Shown: in pieces, positions 16,962-25,570 of the stretch | How the letters are laid out: every line of letters begins with the position of its first letter | How positions within the stretch are numbered: the stretch's first letter is position 1 | Assembly: GCF_000379085.1 (NCBI RefSeq) | Contig: NZ_KB905378.1 | Coordinates: 1,865,699 to 1,929,698 of the forward strand | From: Halomicrobium katesii DSM 19301 | GTDB taxonomy: Archaea > Halobacteriota > Halobacteria > Halobacteriales > Haloarculaceae | Reading direction: 5' to 3' | Length of the DNA: 64,000 bases | The notes under the pieces: generated by a model | Database searches by the model: none | What the model saw: the letters and a program-made list of their open reading frames with translations, nothing else | Told to the model about the DNA's origin: nothing | Translations under genes and position numbers: made by a program

Positions 16962-17351
16962 ATGGCAAACGACGCCGACTCCGACGACTGGAAGTTCTCG
17001 GTCGACGAGGTCGGCCCCGACGCGGAGACCGCGACGAACGGCCACGACGAGGCGGTCGAGCTGTCGAGTGAGGACGTACCGGAACCGCTGGTCGACGAGA
17101 GCGAGTCCGACGCTGGCGGCAACGTCGCCGGGAGTCTGCTGTCGGCCGGGCCGATCGAACCCGAGGCGGCGAGCCGCGAGAACGCTCTCTTCGTCGTTCT
17201 CGGCGTCTACCTCGCGGTGTTCGGGTTCGCGGCCATGCTCTCACCCGGCTTCGTCTCGTCGCTCCAGAACGTGCTCGTACTCGGCGGCGGACTCCTCGTC
17301 GTCGCCCTGCTGTCTTTCGGCGTCTTCGGACTTCTGACCCCGGAGACTTAA
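16962..17351 (+). CDS. Small two-TM protein with acidic N-terminus (DUF7312-like)
   Basis: 129 residues: about 65 disordered acidic residues, then two membrane helices (about 72-92 and 103-124) and a short tail. This fits a haloarchaea-specific membrane family; the DUF number is from memory. It sits 44 bases after metG and 24 bases before the NfeD gene, so it may be cotranscribed with the NfeD-SPFH pair. No motif suggests an activity. Confidence 0.7.
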   Translation: MANDADSDDWKFSVDEVGPDAETATNGHDEAVELSSEDVPEPLVDESESDAGGNVAGSLLSAGPIEPEAASRENALFVVLGVYLAVFGFAAMLSPGFVSSLQNVLVLGGGLLVVALLSFGVFGLLTPET

Positions 17352-17375
17352 TCCACCGGAGGCCGTAGGTCGCGT

Positions 17376-17948
17376 ATGTCTCTGCTCAGCGAATCGCTCT
17401 CGACGCTCCTCTTCGTCGGAGGAGCCCTGTTGCTCGTCGCCGAAGCGGTCGCTCCGGGCGCACACTTCTTCGTTCTGGGCGTCGCGCTCCTGACGGCGGG
17501 CGTCGTCGGGCTCTTCTCGCCGGTCGGGGGTGCGCTCGGGATTCTCGTGCTCGCCGCCGCCGTCCTCGTGGCCACCGGTCTGACCCTGTGGGGGTACCGT
17601 CGCCTCGACATCTACGACGGCGAAGGCTCTGCACAGACGCTCGACTCGGACTCGCTGCGGGGCAAGTTCGGCCGCGTCACCGAGCGAGTCACCCAGACCG
17701 ACGGGGAAGTGAAGCTCCAGGACGCCGGCTTCAATCCCTACTACCAGGCTCGCAGCGTCGCCGGTGAGATCGAAGAGGGTGCGGAAGTGATGGTCGTCGA
17801 TCCCGGCGGCGGCAACGTCGTCACCGTCGAGGCCGTTTCGGGCGGCGACGCGATCGACCGACAGCTCGAAACCGACCGCGAACAGTCGGTGACCGACGCC
17901 GAACCGGAACGCGAGTTCGACCCCGACGCCGAGTCCGACGCCGCCTGA
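17376..17948 (+). CDS. NfeD-family membrane protein
   Basis: 190 residues of the short NfeD type. There are three to four N-terminal membrane helices (VGGALLLVAEAVAPGAHFFV contains the typical EAxxPGxxF turn). A C-terminal OB-fold domain of beta strands (LRGKFGRVTERVTQTDGEV; EGAEVMVVDPGGGNVVTVEA) is followed by an acidic tail. NfeD proteins act with SPFH/stomatin proteins, which follow immediately here, to organise membrane microdomains or quality control. The serine protease domain of long NfeD forms is absent. Confidence 0.85.
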   Translation: MSLLSESLSTLLFVGGALLLVAEAVAPGAHFFVLGVALLTAGVVGLFSPVGGALGILVLAAAVLVATGLTLWGYRRLDIYDGEGSAQTLDSDSLRGKFGRVTERVTQTDGEVKLQDAGFNPYYQARSVAGEIEEGAEVMVVDPGGGNVVTVEAVSGGDAIDRQLETDREQSVTDAEPEREFDPDAESDAA

Positions 17949-17999
17949 ACGGTCACCGTGTGCGATCTGTAAGAGAAAACTACCTGTCACGACGACCGA

Positions 18000-18035
18000 A
18001 GGCTTTTCTTTTAGCCACCCCGAGGTTCGGACGAT
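18000..18035 (+). promoter_or_regulatory. Promoter of the SPFH gene
   Basis: GGCTTTTCTTTTAGCC (about 18001-18016) is a T-rich TATA-like box 20-30 bases before the ATG at 18036. It suggests the SPFH gene can be transcribed separately from nfeD, and nearly leaderless. Confidence 0.4.
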
Positions 18036-19190
18036 ATGCTTCCAAGTGTCGTCCTCCAAGGAGGGGGACTCCTGTTCGTCGCAGTGGTCTTCCTCCTGCT
18101 CGCCGTCGCACTGGTGTATTCGAGCATCGTCATCATCCGCCCGTACCAGCAGGGTGCGTACACGGTCCTCGGTTCGTATCGTGGCCTCCTCGATCAGGGG
18201 ATCCACTTCATCTACCCGTTCGTGTCAGACGTGACGCGGTTCGACATGCGAACGCAGACACTCGACGTGCCCCGACAGGAAGCGATCACCCGGGACAACT
18301 CCCCGGTGACCGCCGACGCCGTCGTCTACATCAAGGTGATGGACCCGAAGAAGGCGTTCCTCGAAGTCGAGAACTACGAGCGAGCCACGTCGAACCTCGC
18401 CCAGACGACGCTGCGGGCCGTACTGGGTGACATGGAACTGGACGACACGCTGAACAAGCGCGGCGAGATCAACTCCCGCATCCGCCAGGAACTGGACGAA
18501 CCCACCGACGAGTGGGGGATCCGCGTCGAGTCTGTCGAGGTCCGCGAAGTCAACCCCTCGAAGGACGTCCAGCGGGCCATGGAGCAACAGACCTCCGCGG
18601 AGCGGAAACGCCGTGCCATGATCCTGGAAGCCCAGGGTGAACGGCGCTCCGCCGTCGAGACGGCGGAAGGTGACAAGCAGTCCAACATCATCCGCGCACA
18701 GGGTGAGAAGCAGAGCCAGATCCTCGAGGCGCAGGGTGACGCGATCTCGACCGTCCTCCGTGCCAAATCCGCGGAGTCGATGGGCGAACGCGCAATCATC
18801 GACAAAGGCATGGAGACACTGGAAGGGATCGGCGGCAGCGAGTCGACGACCTTCATCCTGCCCCAGGAGCTCACGTCACTGGTGGGCCGGTACGGCAAGC
18901 ACCTGACTGGCTCCGACGTCAAGGAGAACGGCCACGTCCTGGAAGGGCTGGACTTCGACGAGGAGACCCGCGAGATGCTCGGCCTCGACGACATCGAGAA
19001 GATCCTCGGTCAGATCGACGCGGAGGCCGACGTCGACGTCGAGGAAATGGAACAGCAGGCCCAGAAGATCAAACACGGCGAAGACTCGGGTATCGTCGAC
19101 GCCAACGAGGCCATCGAGGAGATGGACCAGGAGTTCGGTGACGGTGGCAACGCCCCTGGCGACGGTAGCACCGACAAAGACGACCTGTAG
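18036..19190 (+). CDS. SPFH/band 7 (stomatin-like) membrane scaffold
   Basis: 384 residues. One N-terminal membrane helix (about residues 8-32) is followed by the SPFH domain (IIRPYQQGAYTVLGSYRG; VDVPRQEAITRDNSPVTADA-like text with TLDVPRQEAITRDNSPVT; VEVREVNPSKDVQRAMEQQ). A coiled coil rich in repeated QGE/QGD units (AQGERRSAVETAEGDKQS; AQGEKQSQILEAQGD) drives oligomerisation. The acidic C-terminus is haloarchaea-typical. With NfeD it forms a stomatin-type pair. It stops six bases before palindromic element C1. Confidence 0.9.
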   Translation: MLPSVVLQGGGLLFVAVVFLLLAVALVYSSIVIIRPYQQGAYTVLGSYRGLLDQGIHFIYPFVSDVTRFDMRTQTLDVPRQEAITRDNSPVTADAVVYIKVMDPKKAFLEVENYERATSNLAQTTLRAVLGDMELDDTLNKRGEINSRIRQELDEPTDEWGIRVESVEVREVNPSKDVQRAMEQQTSAERKRRAMILEAQGERRSAVETAEGDKQSNIIRAQGEKQSQILEAQGDAISTVLRAKSAESMGERAIIDKGMETLEGIGGSESTTFILPQELTSLVGRYGKHLTGSDVKENGHVLEGLDFDEETREMLGLDDIEKILGQIDAEADVDVEEMEQQAQKIKHGEDSGIVDANEAIEEMDQEFGDGGNAPGDGSTDKDDL

Positions 19191-19196
19191 GCCAGG

Positions 19197-19280
19197 TATA
19201 GTAGCCATTGAAAATCAATGCACACCCGATCGCACGACGGAAGTGCGATCGGTGTGTACATCGTTTCAATTGTTACTATA
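19197..19280. repeat. Palindromic element, family C, copy 1
   Basis: 84 bp, TATAGTAGCCATTGAAAATC to CAATTGTTACTATA. The inner stem CACACCCGATCGCAC / GTGCGATCGGTGTG surrounds a five-base loop. It differs from 40601-40684 at only three positions. The right end lies just before the promoter of the HTH gene at 19332. Confidence 0.92.
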
Positions 19281-19331
19281 GTCACCACAGTCGAAGCCGT
19301 TTTATTACTGGTGTGCGTAGCTGAACCAGAC

Positions 19332-19946
19332 ATGGGTGGGGATGGTCCGGTCGACGAATCGAAGCGTGCGACGCTGCGCCGGTTCGCCGCGCTCGGTGCG
19401 GCGGGTCCGCTGGCGCGCTTCTCTGACAGCGACGGGGACTCCGAGAGCGACGCCCGCGAAGCGATCGCGGGCTACGTCTCGACGACGCCCGGCGCGCACT
19501 TCTCGAAGATCAGAGACGACCTCCAGCTCGGAACCGGCGAGAGCCAACATCACCTCCGGCAACTGGCCGAGGACGGACGGATCGACAGCTACCGCGACGG
19601 CGACTACCGGCGGTTTTTCGCGGCCGGACAGTTCTCCGAGCGGGAGATGGTCGTGTTGAGCTACCTTCGCCGCGAGACGCCGCGCGGGATGCTCGTCGCG
19701 CTGCTGAGAGATCCGTCGGCCACGGGCGGTGACCTGGCGGCGACGCTGAACGTGTCTCGGCCGACCGTCAGCAAGTACGCGAGCGAACTGGAGAGTGTGG
19801 GACTGCTCTCGCGAGACGACGGCTACGCGGTCGAAGAGCCAGAGACCGTCCTGACGCTGCTCGTTCGCTACGCGGACTCCTTCGGCGAGCACGCGGCCAC
19901 GCTCGCCACCGAGGCGGCCGATCTCGTCTCGTACGATCCGGAGTGA
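19332..19946 (+). CDS. Transcriptional regulator with two winged-helix domains
   Basis: 204 residues. After an acidic N-terminus come two wHTH units. The first (about 50-105) contains TPGAHFSKIRDDLQLGTGESQHHLRQL and a wing ending YRRFF. The second (about 115-175) contains GGDLAATLNVSRPTVSKYASEL. This tandem layout is common in haloarchaeal regulators of the ArsR/MarR-like superfamily; the ligand and targets are unknown. TTTTATTAC at about 19299-19307 lies 25-30 bases before the ATG, and palindrome C1 ends 18 bases before that box. The longer upstream frame would read through the repeat and is not used. Confidence 0.85.
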   Translation: MGGDGPVDESKRATLRRFAALGAAGPLARFSDSDGDSESDAREAIAGYVSTTPGAHFSKIRDDLQLGTGESQHHLRQLAEDGRIDSYRDGDYRRFFAAGQFSEREMVVLSYLRRETPRGMLVALLRDPSATGGDLAATLNVSRPTVSKYASELESVGLLSRDDGYAVEEPETVLTLLVRYADSFGEHAATLATEAADLVSYDPE

Positions 19947-20075
19947 GACGGGGGACTGCCGTCGCTTTTCCGGTCGAGCACAGGTCGCTGCTGGGGGGCG
20001 TGACCGACGGTCGGCCGTCGCTTCGGGCACTGACTGCCGGCACTACGAGAAGCGACGAGAGAGTTCGACGAGCGG

Positions 20076-20318
20076 TCAGCAGGTGACCTTCCACGTCGTC
20101 GCCGAGGAGTAGCCCCACTTCTCGACGTCGATGTCGAACTCGCCGCCTTCGATGGCCGTCATGTTCGTCCCGACTTCTTTCGCGGAGAGGCCGAGTTCGT
20201 TGCCGATGAGGCGAGACTTGAAGTACGTCTGTGTGTCGGCGTTGTCTCGCAGGAACTCGAGGATGCGGCGCTGTTTCTCCGAGAGGCGTGTGTCGGCCGT
20301 CGTCGCTGTCGTGCTCAT
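20076..20318 (-). CDS. DUF7123-like small winged-helix protein
   Basis: 80 residues. RLSEKQRRILEFLRDNADTQ, then FKSRLIGNELGLSAKEVGTN, forms a helix-turn-helix-like unit. It ends with GYSSATTWKVTC, a short beta wing. This is a haloarchaea-specific family, DUF7123 in my recollection, probably DNA-binding. The minus-strand upstream sequence has TTTAACC about 50 bases before the ATG. It is convergent with the HTH regulator ending at 19946; the 129 bases between hold nothing I can name. Confidence 0.75.
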   Translation of the reverse strand: MSTTATTADTRLSEKQRRILEFLRDNADTQTYFKSRLIGNELGLSAKEVGTNMTAIEGGEFDIDVEKWGYSSATTWKVTC

Positions 20319-20569
20319 ACACCACCGTTCGGATCAGATACTCTTAGGGGGTTTGGTACGGTCGGTTAAACTGCTTCCGTCCTGCGGTTTTTGCGTCGGC
20401 TCGGTCGGCCGGTCCGTGCTCACTCCGCTCTGAGTGGGGCGGTTGGTACGGGTGGGTAACACCCACATACCGGCCCGTGGCGAGTGGCCGGTGTGGGCAC
20501 GCTGCCAGCCGTCCGCCAGTCGTGTGGTCGACACGCTTGGCGGCGACGCCTGTCAATCAGTGACGGCAG
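20319..20569. other. Intergenic region with a stem-loop, possible RNA
   Basis: About 250 bases without a gene. CCCACATACCGGCC (about 20461) pairs with GGCCGGTGTGGG (about 20489) around a ten-base loop. The related phrases TTGGTACGGTCGGTTAA and TTGGTACGGGTGGGTAA occur about 95 bases apart. The hairpin may end transcripts of the Mut7-C operon arriving on the minus strand, or be part of a small RNA. Confidence 0.35.
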
Positions 20570-21031
20570 TTAGTCCTCGATCTCGGCGATCGTCTCGGCC
20601 ACGTCGTCCCAGTGGCTCCCTCGCCAGAAGTGCTGTCCGCAGGCTCGACAGCGCCACACGTCCGTCTCGTCGGGCTTCGGTGCGTAGTCGGGCGTCGAGC
20701 GGTCGGCGTCGACGGCGTCCAGTCGGCCGTTGCAGTCGCCACAGTACGCGGGTTCGTCGTCGACGGCGAGTTCGAAGCCCGCGGCCGACAGCTCCGAGAG
20801 CTGTGTCTCGATCGCCCGGCCGTCGAGCAAGATCGCGTCGGGACTCCGGCTCGCGAGGTCGCGATCCCTGGTGACGATCCGTCGCCCTTCGCGTCGGGCC
20901 AGGGCGAGGAGCGCCTCGTCCGGCGCGTCCGGGGCGATGTCTCGGTCGAGCGCGTAGGCGGCGTCGTAGCCACACATGCGCAGGTACGTCGCGAGCGTCC
21001 CGCACATCACGTCGAGCAGGAGATCGGTCAT
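20570..21031 (-). CDS. Mut7-C RNase domain protein (DUF82) with zinc ribbon
   Basis: 153 residues. The PIN-like Mut7-C fold begins LLDVMCGTLATYLRMCGYDA, with acidic residues in ALDRDIAPDAPDEALLALA and VTRDRDLA as likely metal ligands. A C-terminal Cys4 zinc ribbon follows (YCGDCNGR and WRCRACGQHFWRGSHW). Archaeal proteins of this type are predicted nucleases, probably acting on RNA. The start lies three bases after the stop of polX, so this is the last gene of the DUF5788-polX-Mut7-C operon. Confidence 0.9.
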   Translation of the reverse strand: MTDLLLDVMCGTLATYLRMCGYDAAYALDRDIAPDAPDEALLALARREGRRIVTRDRDLASRSPDAILLDGRAIETQLSELSAAGFELAVDDEPAYCGDCNGRLDAVDADRSTPDYAPKPDETDVWRCRACGQHFWRGSHWDDVAETIAEIED

Positions 21032-21034
21032 CGG

Positions 21035-22768
21035 TCAGTGGAGGAACGACCGCACGTCGTCGACGCTCCGGGCGTTGAGCACGTCCGCGGGCTCGGCCCA
21101 GCCCCGCCGGCCGGTGTGGACGCCGTACCTGAGGCTGTCGAAGCCGGCCGGCGAGTGTGCGTCGGTGTCGATAGCGATGGTCGCGCCGACTTCGATCGCC
21201 GTCTTGACGGCGCTGCCAGCGAGGTCCAGTCGCGCCGGGTCGGCGTTGATCTCCAGTGCCGTGCCGTGGTCGGCGGCGACCGTCGCCAGCCGGGATACGT
21301 CCACGTCGAGGCCCGGACGGCGGTTGAGGTAGCGACCGGTCGGGTGGCCGACGATGTCGACGGCCGGGTGTTTTGCCGCCGCGATCAACCGCTCGGTGCC
21401 GTCGCCGTCGAGCGCGGCGTGGGGCGAGGCAACCACGAGGTCGAGGTCGGACAGCAGGTCGTCGGCGACCGACACCCGGCCGTCGGCCGCGACGTTGGCC
21501 TCGACGCCCGCGAACACGTCGATCCCCGCCTCGTCGGCCGCCGCCCGGATCTCGGCGAGCTGGTCGCGCAGTTGCTCGTCGTCGAGGCCGACGCCGCCGA
21601 CCATCCCCGGCCCGGTGGCGTGGTCCGTGATCGCGAGGTAGTCGTGGCCGAAGGCGGCCGCCCCCTCGATCATCTCCGCGACGGTGGCGCGGCCGTCCGA
21701 CCAAGACGTGTGCGTGTGGAGGTCGCCGCGAATATCGCTCGTCTCGACGAGGTCCGGCAGGTCCCCTTCGGCGGCGGTCTCGATCTCGCCGCGGTTCTCT
21801 CGCAGTTCCGGGGGGATCCAGTCCATCTCCAGCGGCTCGTACATCGACGCCTCGGTCTCACCGCCGATCCGCTCGCCGGCCCGCTGGTCGTCGTCTTCGA
21901 CGCCGGCCACGTCGAAGATGCCGTACTCGTTGACCTTCAGGTCGCGCTCGATCGCGCGGTTCCGGACGGCGACGTTGTGGGCCTTGCTCCCGGTGAAATA
22001 CTGGAGGGCGGCCCCGAACTCCTCGGGGACGACGACGCGAAGATCGATCCGGACGCCGTCGGCCCGCAGGCTGGCCTTCGTGTCGCCGGCCTCGATGACG
22101 CTGTCGGCCTCGGGCCAGTCGGTGAACGCCGCGACGACCCGCTCGGCGTCGTCGCTGCCGACCAGCACGTCCACGTCGCCGATCGTCGCCCGCCAGCGTC
22201 GCAGCGAGCCCGCGAGCTCGACCGACGCGACCGCGTCGACGGCGTCGAGGTACTCGACCACGCGCTCGCCGTTGGGGCGGGCGTCCCCGAGCAACTGCCG
22301 TTCGTGGGCCTCGCGGGCGAAGTCGATGCCGTCGAGGATGTTCTGCTCGGTCGTGGCTCCGAACCCCTTCACAGTCTGGATGTCGCCGTCCTCGGCGGCC
22401 GATTCGAGGTCGTCGAGCGTCTCGATCCCCAGTTCCACGTACAGCGTCCCGGCGGTCTTGGGGCCGACGCCCTCGACGCTGGTGATCGCCGCCATGTCGA
22501 GGGGGTACTCCTCGCGCAGCGCCTCCAGTTCCTCGATGTGGCCGGTGTCGACGTACTCGACGACCTTGCTCGCGATGGCGTCGCCGACGCCGTCGATCTC
22601 GCCGACGGCGTCCTCGCCCTCTTGGGCGAGCCCCTCCACTGCCTGCGGGTACTCGCGGATGTTCTCCGCGGCGCGGCGGTACGCGCGTGGCTTGTAGTCG
22701 ACGCCCTTCGCGTCCAGCAGGTCGGCGAAGGCCTCGAACTGCCGGGCGATCTCGTCGTTACGACTCAT
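21035..22768 (-). CDS. polX: Family X DNA polymerase with PHP domain
   Basis: 577 residues, typical of prokaryotic PolX. The N-terminal helix-hairpin-helix lyase-like domain contains YRRAAENIREYPQAVEGL and VEGVGPKTAGTLYVELG. The polymerase palm has VELAGSLRRWRATIGDVDVLV with the GS and DxD catalytic motifs. The C-terminal PHP domain contains GDLHTHTSWSDGRATVAEM and ITDHATGPGMVGG, with metal-binding His/Asp for 3'-5' exonuclease or phosphatase activity. It fills short gaps in base excision repair. Its ATG overlaps the DUF5788 stop by four bases (ATGA), indicating coupled translation. Confidence 0.95.
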   Translation of the reverse strand: MSRNDEIARQFEAFADLLDAKGVDYKPRAYRRAAENIREYPQAVEGLAQEGEDAVGEIDGVGDAIASKVVEYVDTGHIEELEALREEYPLDMAAITSVEGVGPKTAGTLYVELGIETLDDLESAAEDGDIQTVKGFGATTEQNILDGIDFAREAHERQLLGDARPNGERVVEYLDAVDAVASVELAGSLRRWRATIGDVDVLVGSDDAERVVAAFTDWPEADSVIEAGDTKASLRADGVRIDLRVVVPEEFGAALQYFTGSKAHNVAVRNRAIERDLKVNEYGIFDVAGVEDDDQRAGERIGGETEASMYEPLEMDWIPPELRENRGEIETAAEGDLPDLVETSDIRGDLHTHTSWSDGRATVAEMIEGAAAFGHDYLAITDHATGPGMVGGVGLDDEQLRDQLAEIRAAADEAGIDVFAGVEANVAADGRVSVADDLLSDLDLVVASPHAALDGDGTERLIAAAKHPAVDIVGHPTGRYLNRRPGLDVDVSRLATVAADHGTALEINADPARLDLAGSAVKTAIEVGATIAIDTDAHSPAGFDSLRYGVHTGRRGWAEPADVLNARSVDDVRSFLH

Positions 22769-23217
22769 CGTCCGCGACTCGCCCTCCCGGTACCGGAGTC
22801 GGCGTCCTCGTGGCCCAGCGCCTTCTTGAGGAACGTCATCCAGCGCTTCTTGTCGGCGGCTTCCTTGGCCTGGGCCTCCTGCTCGATGTCGGCCGGGCCG
22901 AGCTGTTCGAGGGCGTTTAGCGCTCGGTCGATTCCGATGATCGAGTTCGCGAGGCGCTCTCCCTGCGCGAACGTGATGTCGTCGTCCTCGATGCGCTGCT
23001 TGCGCTGGCGGCGCTCGCGTCGGAGGTTGCGCTTGGCGTTCTCGACGCGGTCGCGTTCGCCGGAGGGGATCGTGTCTCGGCGCTTGATCTCGAAGACGAA
23101 CGACTGGAGTTCGATCGCCTCGCCTTGCACCTCGATCTCCTCGGGGATGTCCACGCCGATCGTCGCGCTCTCCCGGCCGATGCGTTCGAGCAACTGCTCG
23201 CGCTCGAAGTCTTTCAC
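22765..23217 (-). CDS. DUF5788 family protein
   Basis: 150 residues from a GTG. Short beta segments (IPEEIEVQGEAIELQSFVFE) are followed by a strongly charged helical half (ENAKRNLRRERRQRKQRIE) and a C-terminal helix (KKRWMTFLKKALG). This is a haloarchaea-specific family of unknown role. Its fixed place upstream of polX, with a four-base overlap, suggests a repair or DNA-binding partner. The frame stays open upstream of the GTG, so the exact start is uncertain. Confidence 0.8.
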   Translation of the reverse strand: MKDFEREQLLERIGRESATIGVDIPEEIEVQGEAIELQSFVFEIKRRDTIPSGERDRVENAKRNLRRERRQRKQRIEDDDITFAQGERLANSIIGIDRALNALEQLGPADIEQEAQAKEAADKKRWMTFLKKALGHEDADSGTGRASRGR

Positions 23218-23344
23218 GTGATCGTCTTCGGTCGGGAGGGTCTTACTCGCTTCGCCCGCCGCTACGCGGACCGCCCTCGTGCCGGCTCGGGCACCGGCGG
23301 CGGAATCGACGGCCTCCGGAAGCGGCGGGCTCGGCTCACCGGCA

Positions 23345-23395
23345 CAGAGAATAAATTAAACGACTTAAGGCATACTGTAGCATACTGTGGACAAA
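23345..23395 (-). promoter_or_regulatory. Promoter of the DUF5788-polX operon with tandem repeat
   Basis: On the minus strand, TTTAATTTATT (23351-23361) is a strong TATA-like box. Immediately upstream lies a tandem 10-base repeat, catactgtag/catactgtgg on the plus strand (23371-23390), in the position of an activator or BRE-proximal site. The implied leader to the GTG at 23217 would be about 110 bases. Confidence 0.45.
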
Positions 23396-23447
23396 TTTTT
23401 GTGGCAGCTTCCGGCTACAGTCGAGTTCAGCGTGGATATCTGACCGC

Positions 23448-24497
23448 TTACGTCGAGCCCTCGAACCCCAGTTCGACGGCGCGCGCACGCTCGACGAGGT
23501 CGCCGTCGTAGCGGTCGGCCGTCTGCTCGGGGTGGGCCTCGTCGATGGCACGGACCGTCGCGACCGTGTTGGCGAAGTTCTTGTACGTGGCCTCGTCGAC
23601 CATCTGGCCGTCCAGCACGACCGCGCCCGACCCCTCGGCCTTGGCTTCGACGAAGCGCTCGATCTTGCCCACATCGCGCTCCAGTTCCTCGGCGGTCGGC
23701 ATGTGGATGCGGTTGGCCTGGACGGTCTGTTTGGGGTGGAGCGACCACGAGCCGTCGATGCCGATGGTCGCCTCGCGGGTCACCTGATCCGCATACCCCG
23801 GTGCGTTGTAGTAGGTCACCCCTGCCCGCTGGTGAAAGAGCTGGTCGAAGGGGCCGCCGACGGCGAGGAGACCGGCGGCGCTGGCCTCGTTCGAGAGCCG
23901 TTCGAGCATCGCGGCCCACTGGGGGCGCTCGCCGTCCATCGCGCGCCCGCCCAGCTCCGCGGTGTAGTCCACCGGTCCGAAGATCAGGCCGGTCAGACGC
24001 GAGTCCTCGCCCAGCCGCGCGATCTCTCGCAGGTCCGAGAACGCCCGCGCCGTCTCGACGATCACGGAGAGGCCGATCGAGCCGTCGTCGTGGCCGTGCT
24101 CGCGTTCGGCCTCCGCGACGGCCGAGCGGGCCCCCTCGACATCTGTTCGCCGGCCGACCTTCGGGACGACGACGCCGTCGAGGTGGTCGCCGGCCTCGCC
24201 GACGAGGCGGTCGATCTGGTCGACGCCTCGCTCTCGGAAGCTCGGGTCGGCGTAACTCCACTCGACGCGGGGCCAGATCTCCCCGCCGAAGTCGGGGCCG
24301 TACTCGGGGAGCCGGTCGATCGTGTTTTCGAGCGCCTCGGCTTTCATCGACGGCGCGGTGCCGTCCTCGATGTCGGGCGCGAGCCAGTCCGGTGCCTCGA
24401 ACCCCTCGGCGGTGAGCCCGGAGTCGAGGTACTTCGCCGAGTTCTCGCGCGGGACGGCGGCCGGTGCGGTCTGGAAGGTGCGACAGAGTCGTGTCAT
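23448..24497 (-). CDS. citE1: Beta-methylmalyl-CoA lyase (CitE-like), methylaspartate cycle
   Basis: 349 residues of the CitE/malyl-CoA lyase TIM-barrel family: VVVPKVGRRTDVEGA, LSVIVETARAF (catalytic Glu), LTGLIFGPVDYTAELGG (metal Asp) and SWSLHPKQTVQANRI near the C-terminal lid. In the methylaspartate cycle it splits beta-methylmalyl-CoA into glyoxylate and propionyl-CoA. It is the last gene of the minus-strand cluster, and its ATG overlaps the mch stop by four bases. The assignment as the cycle lyase rather than citrate lyase beta rests on this context. Confidence 0.93.
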   Translation of the reverse strand: MTRLCRTFQTAPAAVPRENSAKYLDSGLTAEGFEAPDWLAPDIEDGTAPSMKAEALENTIDRLPEYGPDFGGEIWPRVEWSYADPSFRERGVDQIDRLVGEAGDHLDGVVVPKVGRRTDVEGARSAVAEAEREHGHDDGSIGLSVIVETARAFSDLREIARLGEDSRLTGLIFGPVDYTAELGGRAMDGERPQWAAMLERLSNEASAAGLLAVGGPFDQLFHQRAGVTYYNAPGYADQVTREATIGIDGSWSLHPKQTVQANRIHMPTAEELERDVGKIERFVEAKAEGSGAVVLDGQMVDEATYKNFANTVATVRAIDEAHPEQTADRYDGDLVERARAVELGFEGST

Positions 24498-25570
24498 TGG
24501 TTGTGGCTGTCGACGAGTGCGGTTCGCCGGCCGGAGTAGACCGGACGGCGGTCCTGGTCGAACGCGACGTGTTCGAAGGTCACTTCGCCGGCTCGCGGCG
24601 GGCCGGGGTCGGAATCGGCTTCGAGGACGCGCGTGAAGCCGTAGATCGTGTCGCCCAGCGTCACGAAGTCGTGGAACGATTCGTCGTGATAGGCGCGTTC
24701 CCGGTACGTCGCCTCGTCCGATCGGGCGTGGGCCAGCGCGACCGAGCGGGTCACGTCGCCGTAGGCCACGATGTCTCCGGACGGCGAGTCGGCCATCGCG
24801 TCGCGGTTGTGGTGCTGGCGCGCCGTGTTCAGCGTCGCCAGGGGGAGCCCGGCCACGAGCTGGTCGTCCATCGTCCGACCGCGCTCGTGGCGGTAGGCGA
24901 CGGCCGCGTCCGGATCGTCCCCGACGCGATCGAGCGCCGCCCGAAAGTCCTCGAAGTGGGGGCCGTCGGGGGTGATCAGCGTGTCCGGCAGGGTGCGAGC
25001 GGGCGCTCCCTCCTCGGCCGTCTGTTCGTCGTCGGTCACCCGCCCACCGTCGGCCGCTGTCGCGGTCCGCCGCGGGACCATGTTCGTCCGCTCGTAGCTG
25101 ACCAGCACCGAGTCCGTCTCGGCGTCGTAGCCCGCCGTCTGCCAGGTGACGATCCCGTAGTCGGGCCGGGAGTTCGAGGTGGCCGTCGACTCGACGGTCG
25201 ATCGGGCTCTGATCTCGGTCCCCGGCAGGACGGGCTCGTGGAACCGGAGGTCGGTCCGGCCGAGGAAGTACCCGCCCTTCTCAGAGAGGTCCTCGACGGT
25301 CGCGCCCATGACGCAGGCGAGCAGGTAGTCCGGGTGGATCGGCGGCTCGGGGAAGTCCCGCTCGCGGGCGGTGTCGGTCCGCCAGTAGGCGGGATCGTGG
25401 TTCAGCGTCTGGCCCATCCACCGCTCGTTGCCGGGCCGATCGAGCGCCAGGCCGGGCTCGTGCTCGATGGTCTCGCCGACCGCGAAGCGCTCGAAGTAGT
25501 GGCCCTTCTCTCGGGTCTCCGCGCGATCGAGCGCCGAGGCGAAGGCGTCGGGGTCGGTCCACTCGCTCAT
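24494..25570 (-). CDS. mch: Mesaconyl-CoA hydratase
   Basis: 358 residues with the double hot-dog, MaoC-like architecture of mesaconyl-CoA hydratases. YFERFAVGETIEHEPG and HPDYLLACVMGATVEDLS lie in the first half, and GDVTRSVALAHARSDEATY in the second. It hydrates mesaconyl-C1-CoA to beta-methylmalyl-CoA. Start and stop overlap both neighbours by four bases (ATGA at each), so translation of mal, mch and citE is coupled. The position between ammonia-lyase and lyase follows the reaction order. Confidence 0.93.
   Translation of the reverse strand: MSEWTDPDAFASALDRAETREKGHYFERFAVGETIEHEPGLALDRPGNERWMGQTLNHDPAYWRTDTARERDFPEPPIHPDYLLACVMGATVEDLSEKGGYFLGRTDLRFHEPVLPGTEIRARSTVESTATSNSRPDYGIVTWQTAGYDAETDSVLVSYERTNMVPRRTATAADGGRVTDDEQTAEEGAPARTLPDTLITPDGPHFEDFRAALDRVGDDPDAAVAYRHERGRTMDDQLVAGLPLATLNTARQHHNRDAMADSPSGDIVAYGDVTRSVALAHARSDEATYRERAYHDESFHDFVTLGDTIYGFTRVLEADSDPGPPRAGEVTFEHVAFDQDRRPVYSGRRTALVDSHNQ

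Noticed and set aside
14308-17244. A 978-codon minus-strand open frame
   Set aside because: It is the shadow of metG and its neighbours, with no motifs, start context or promoter.
20612-23221. An 869-codon plus-strand open frame
   Set aside because: Antisense to Mut7-C, polX and DUF5788, all strongly recognised.
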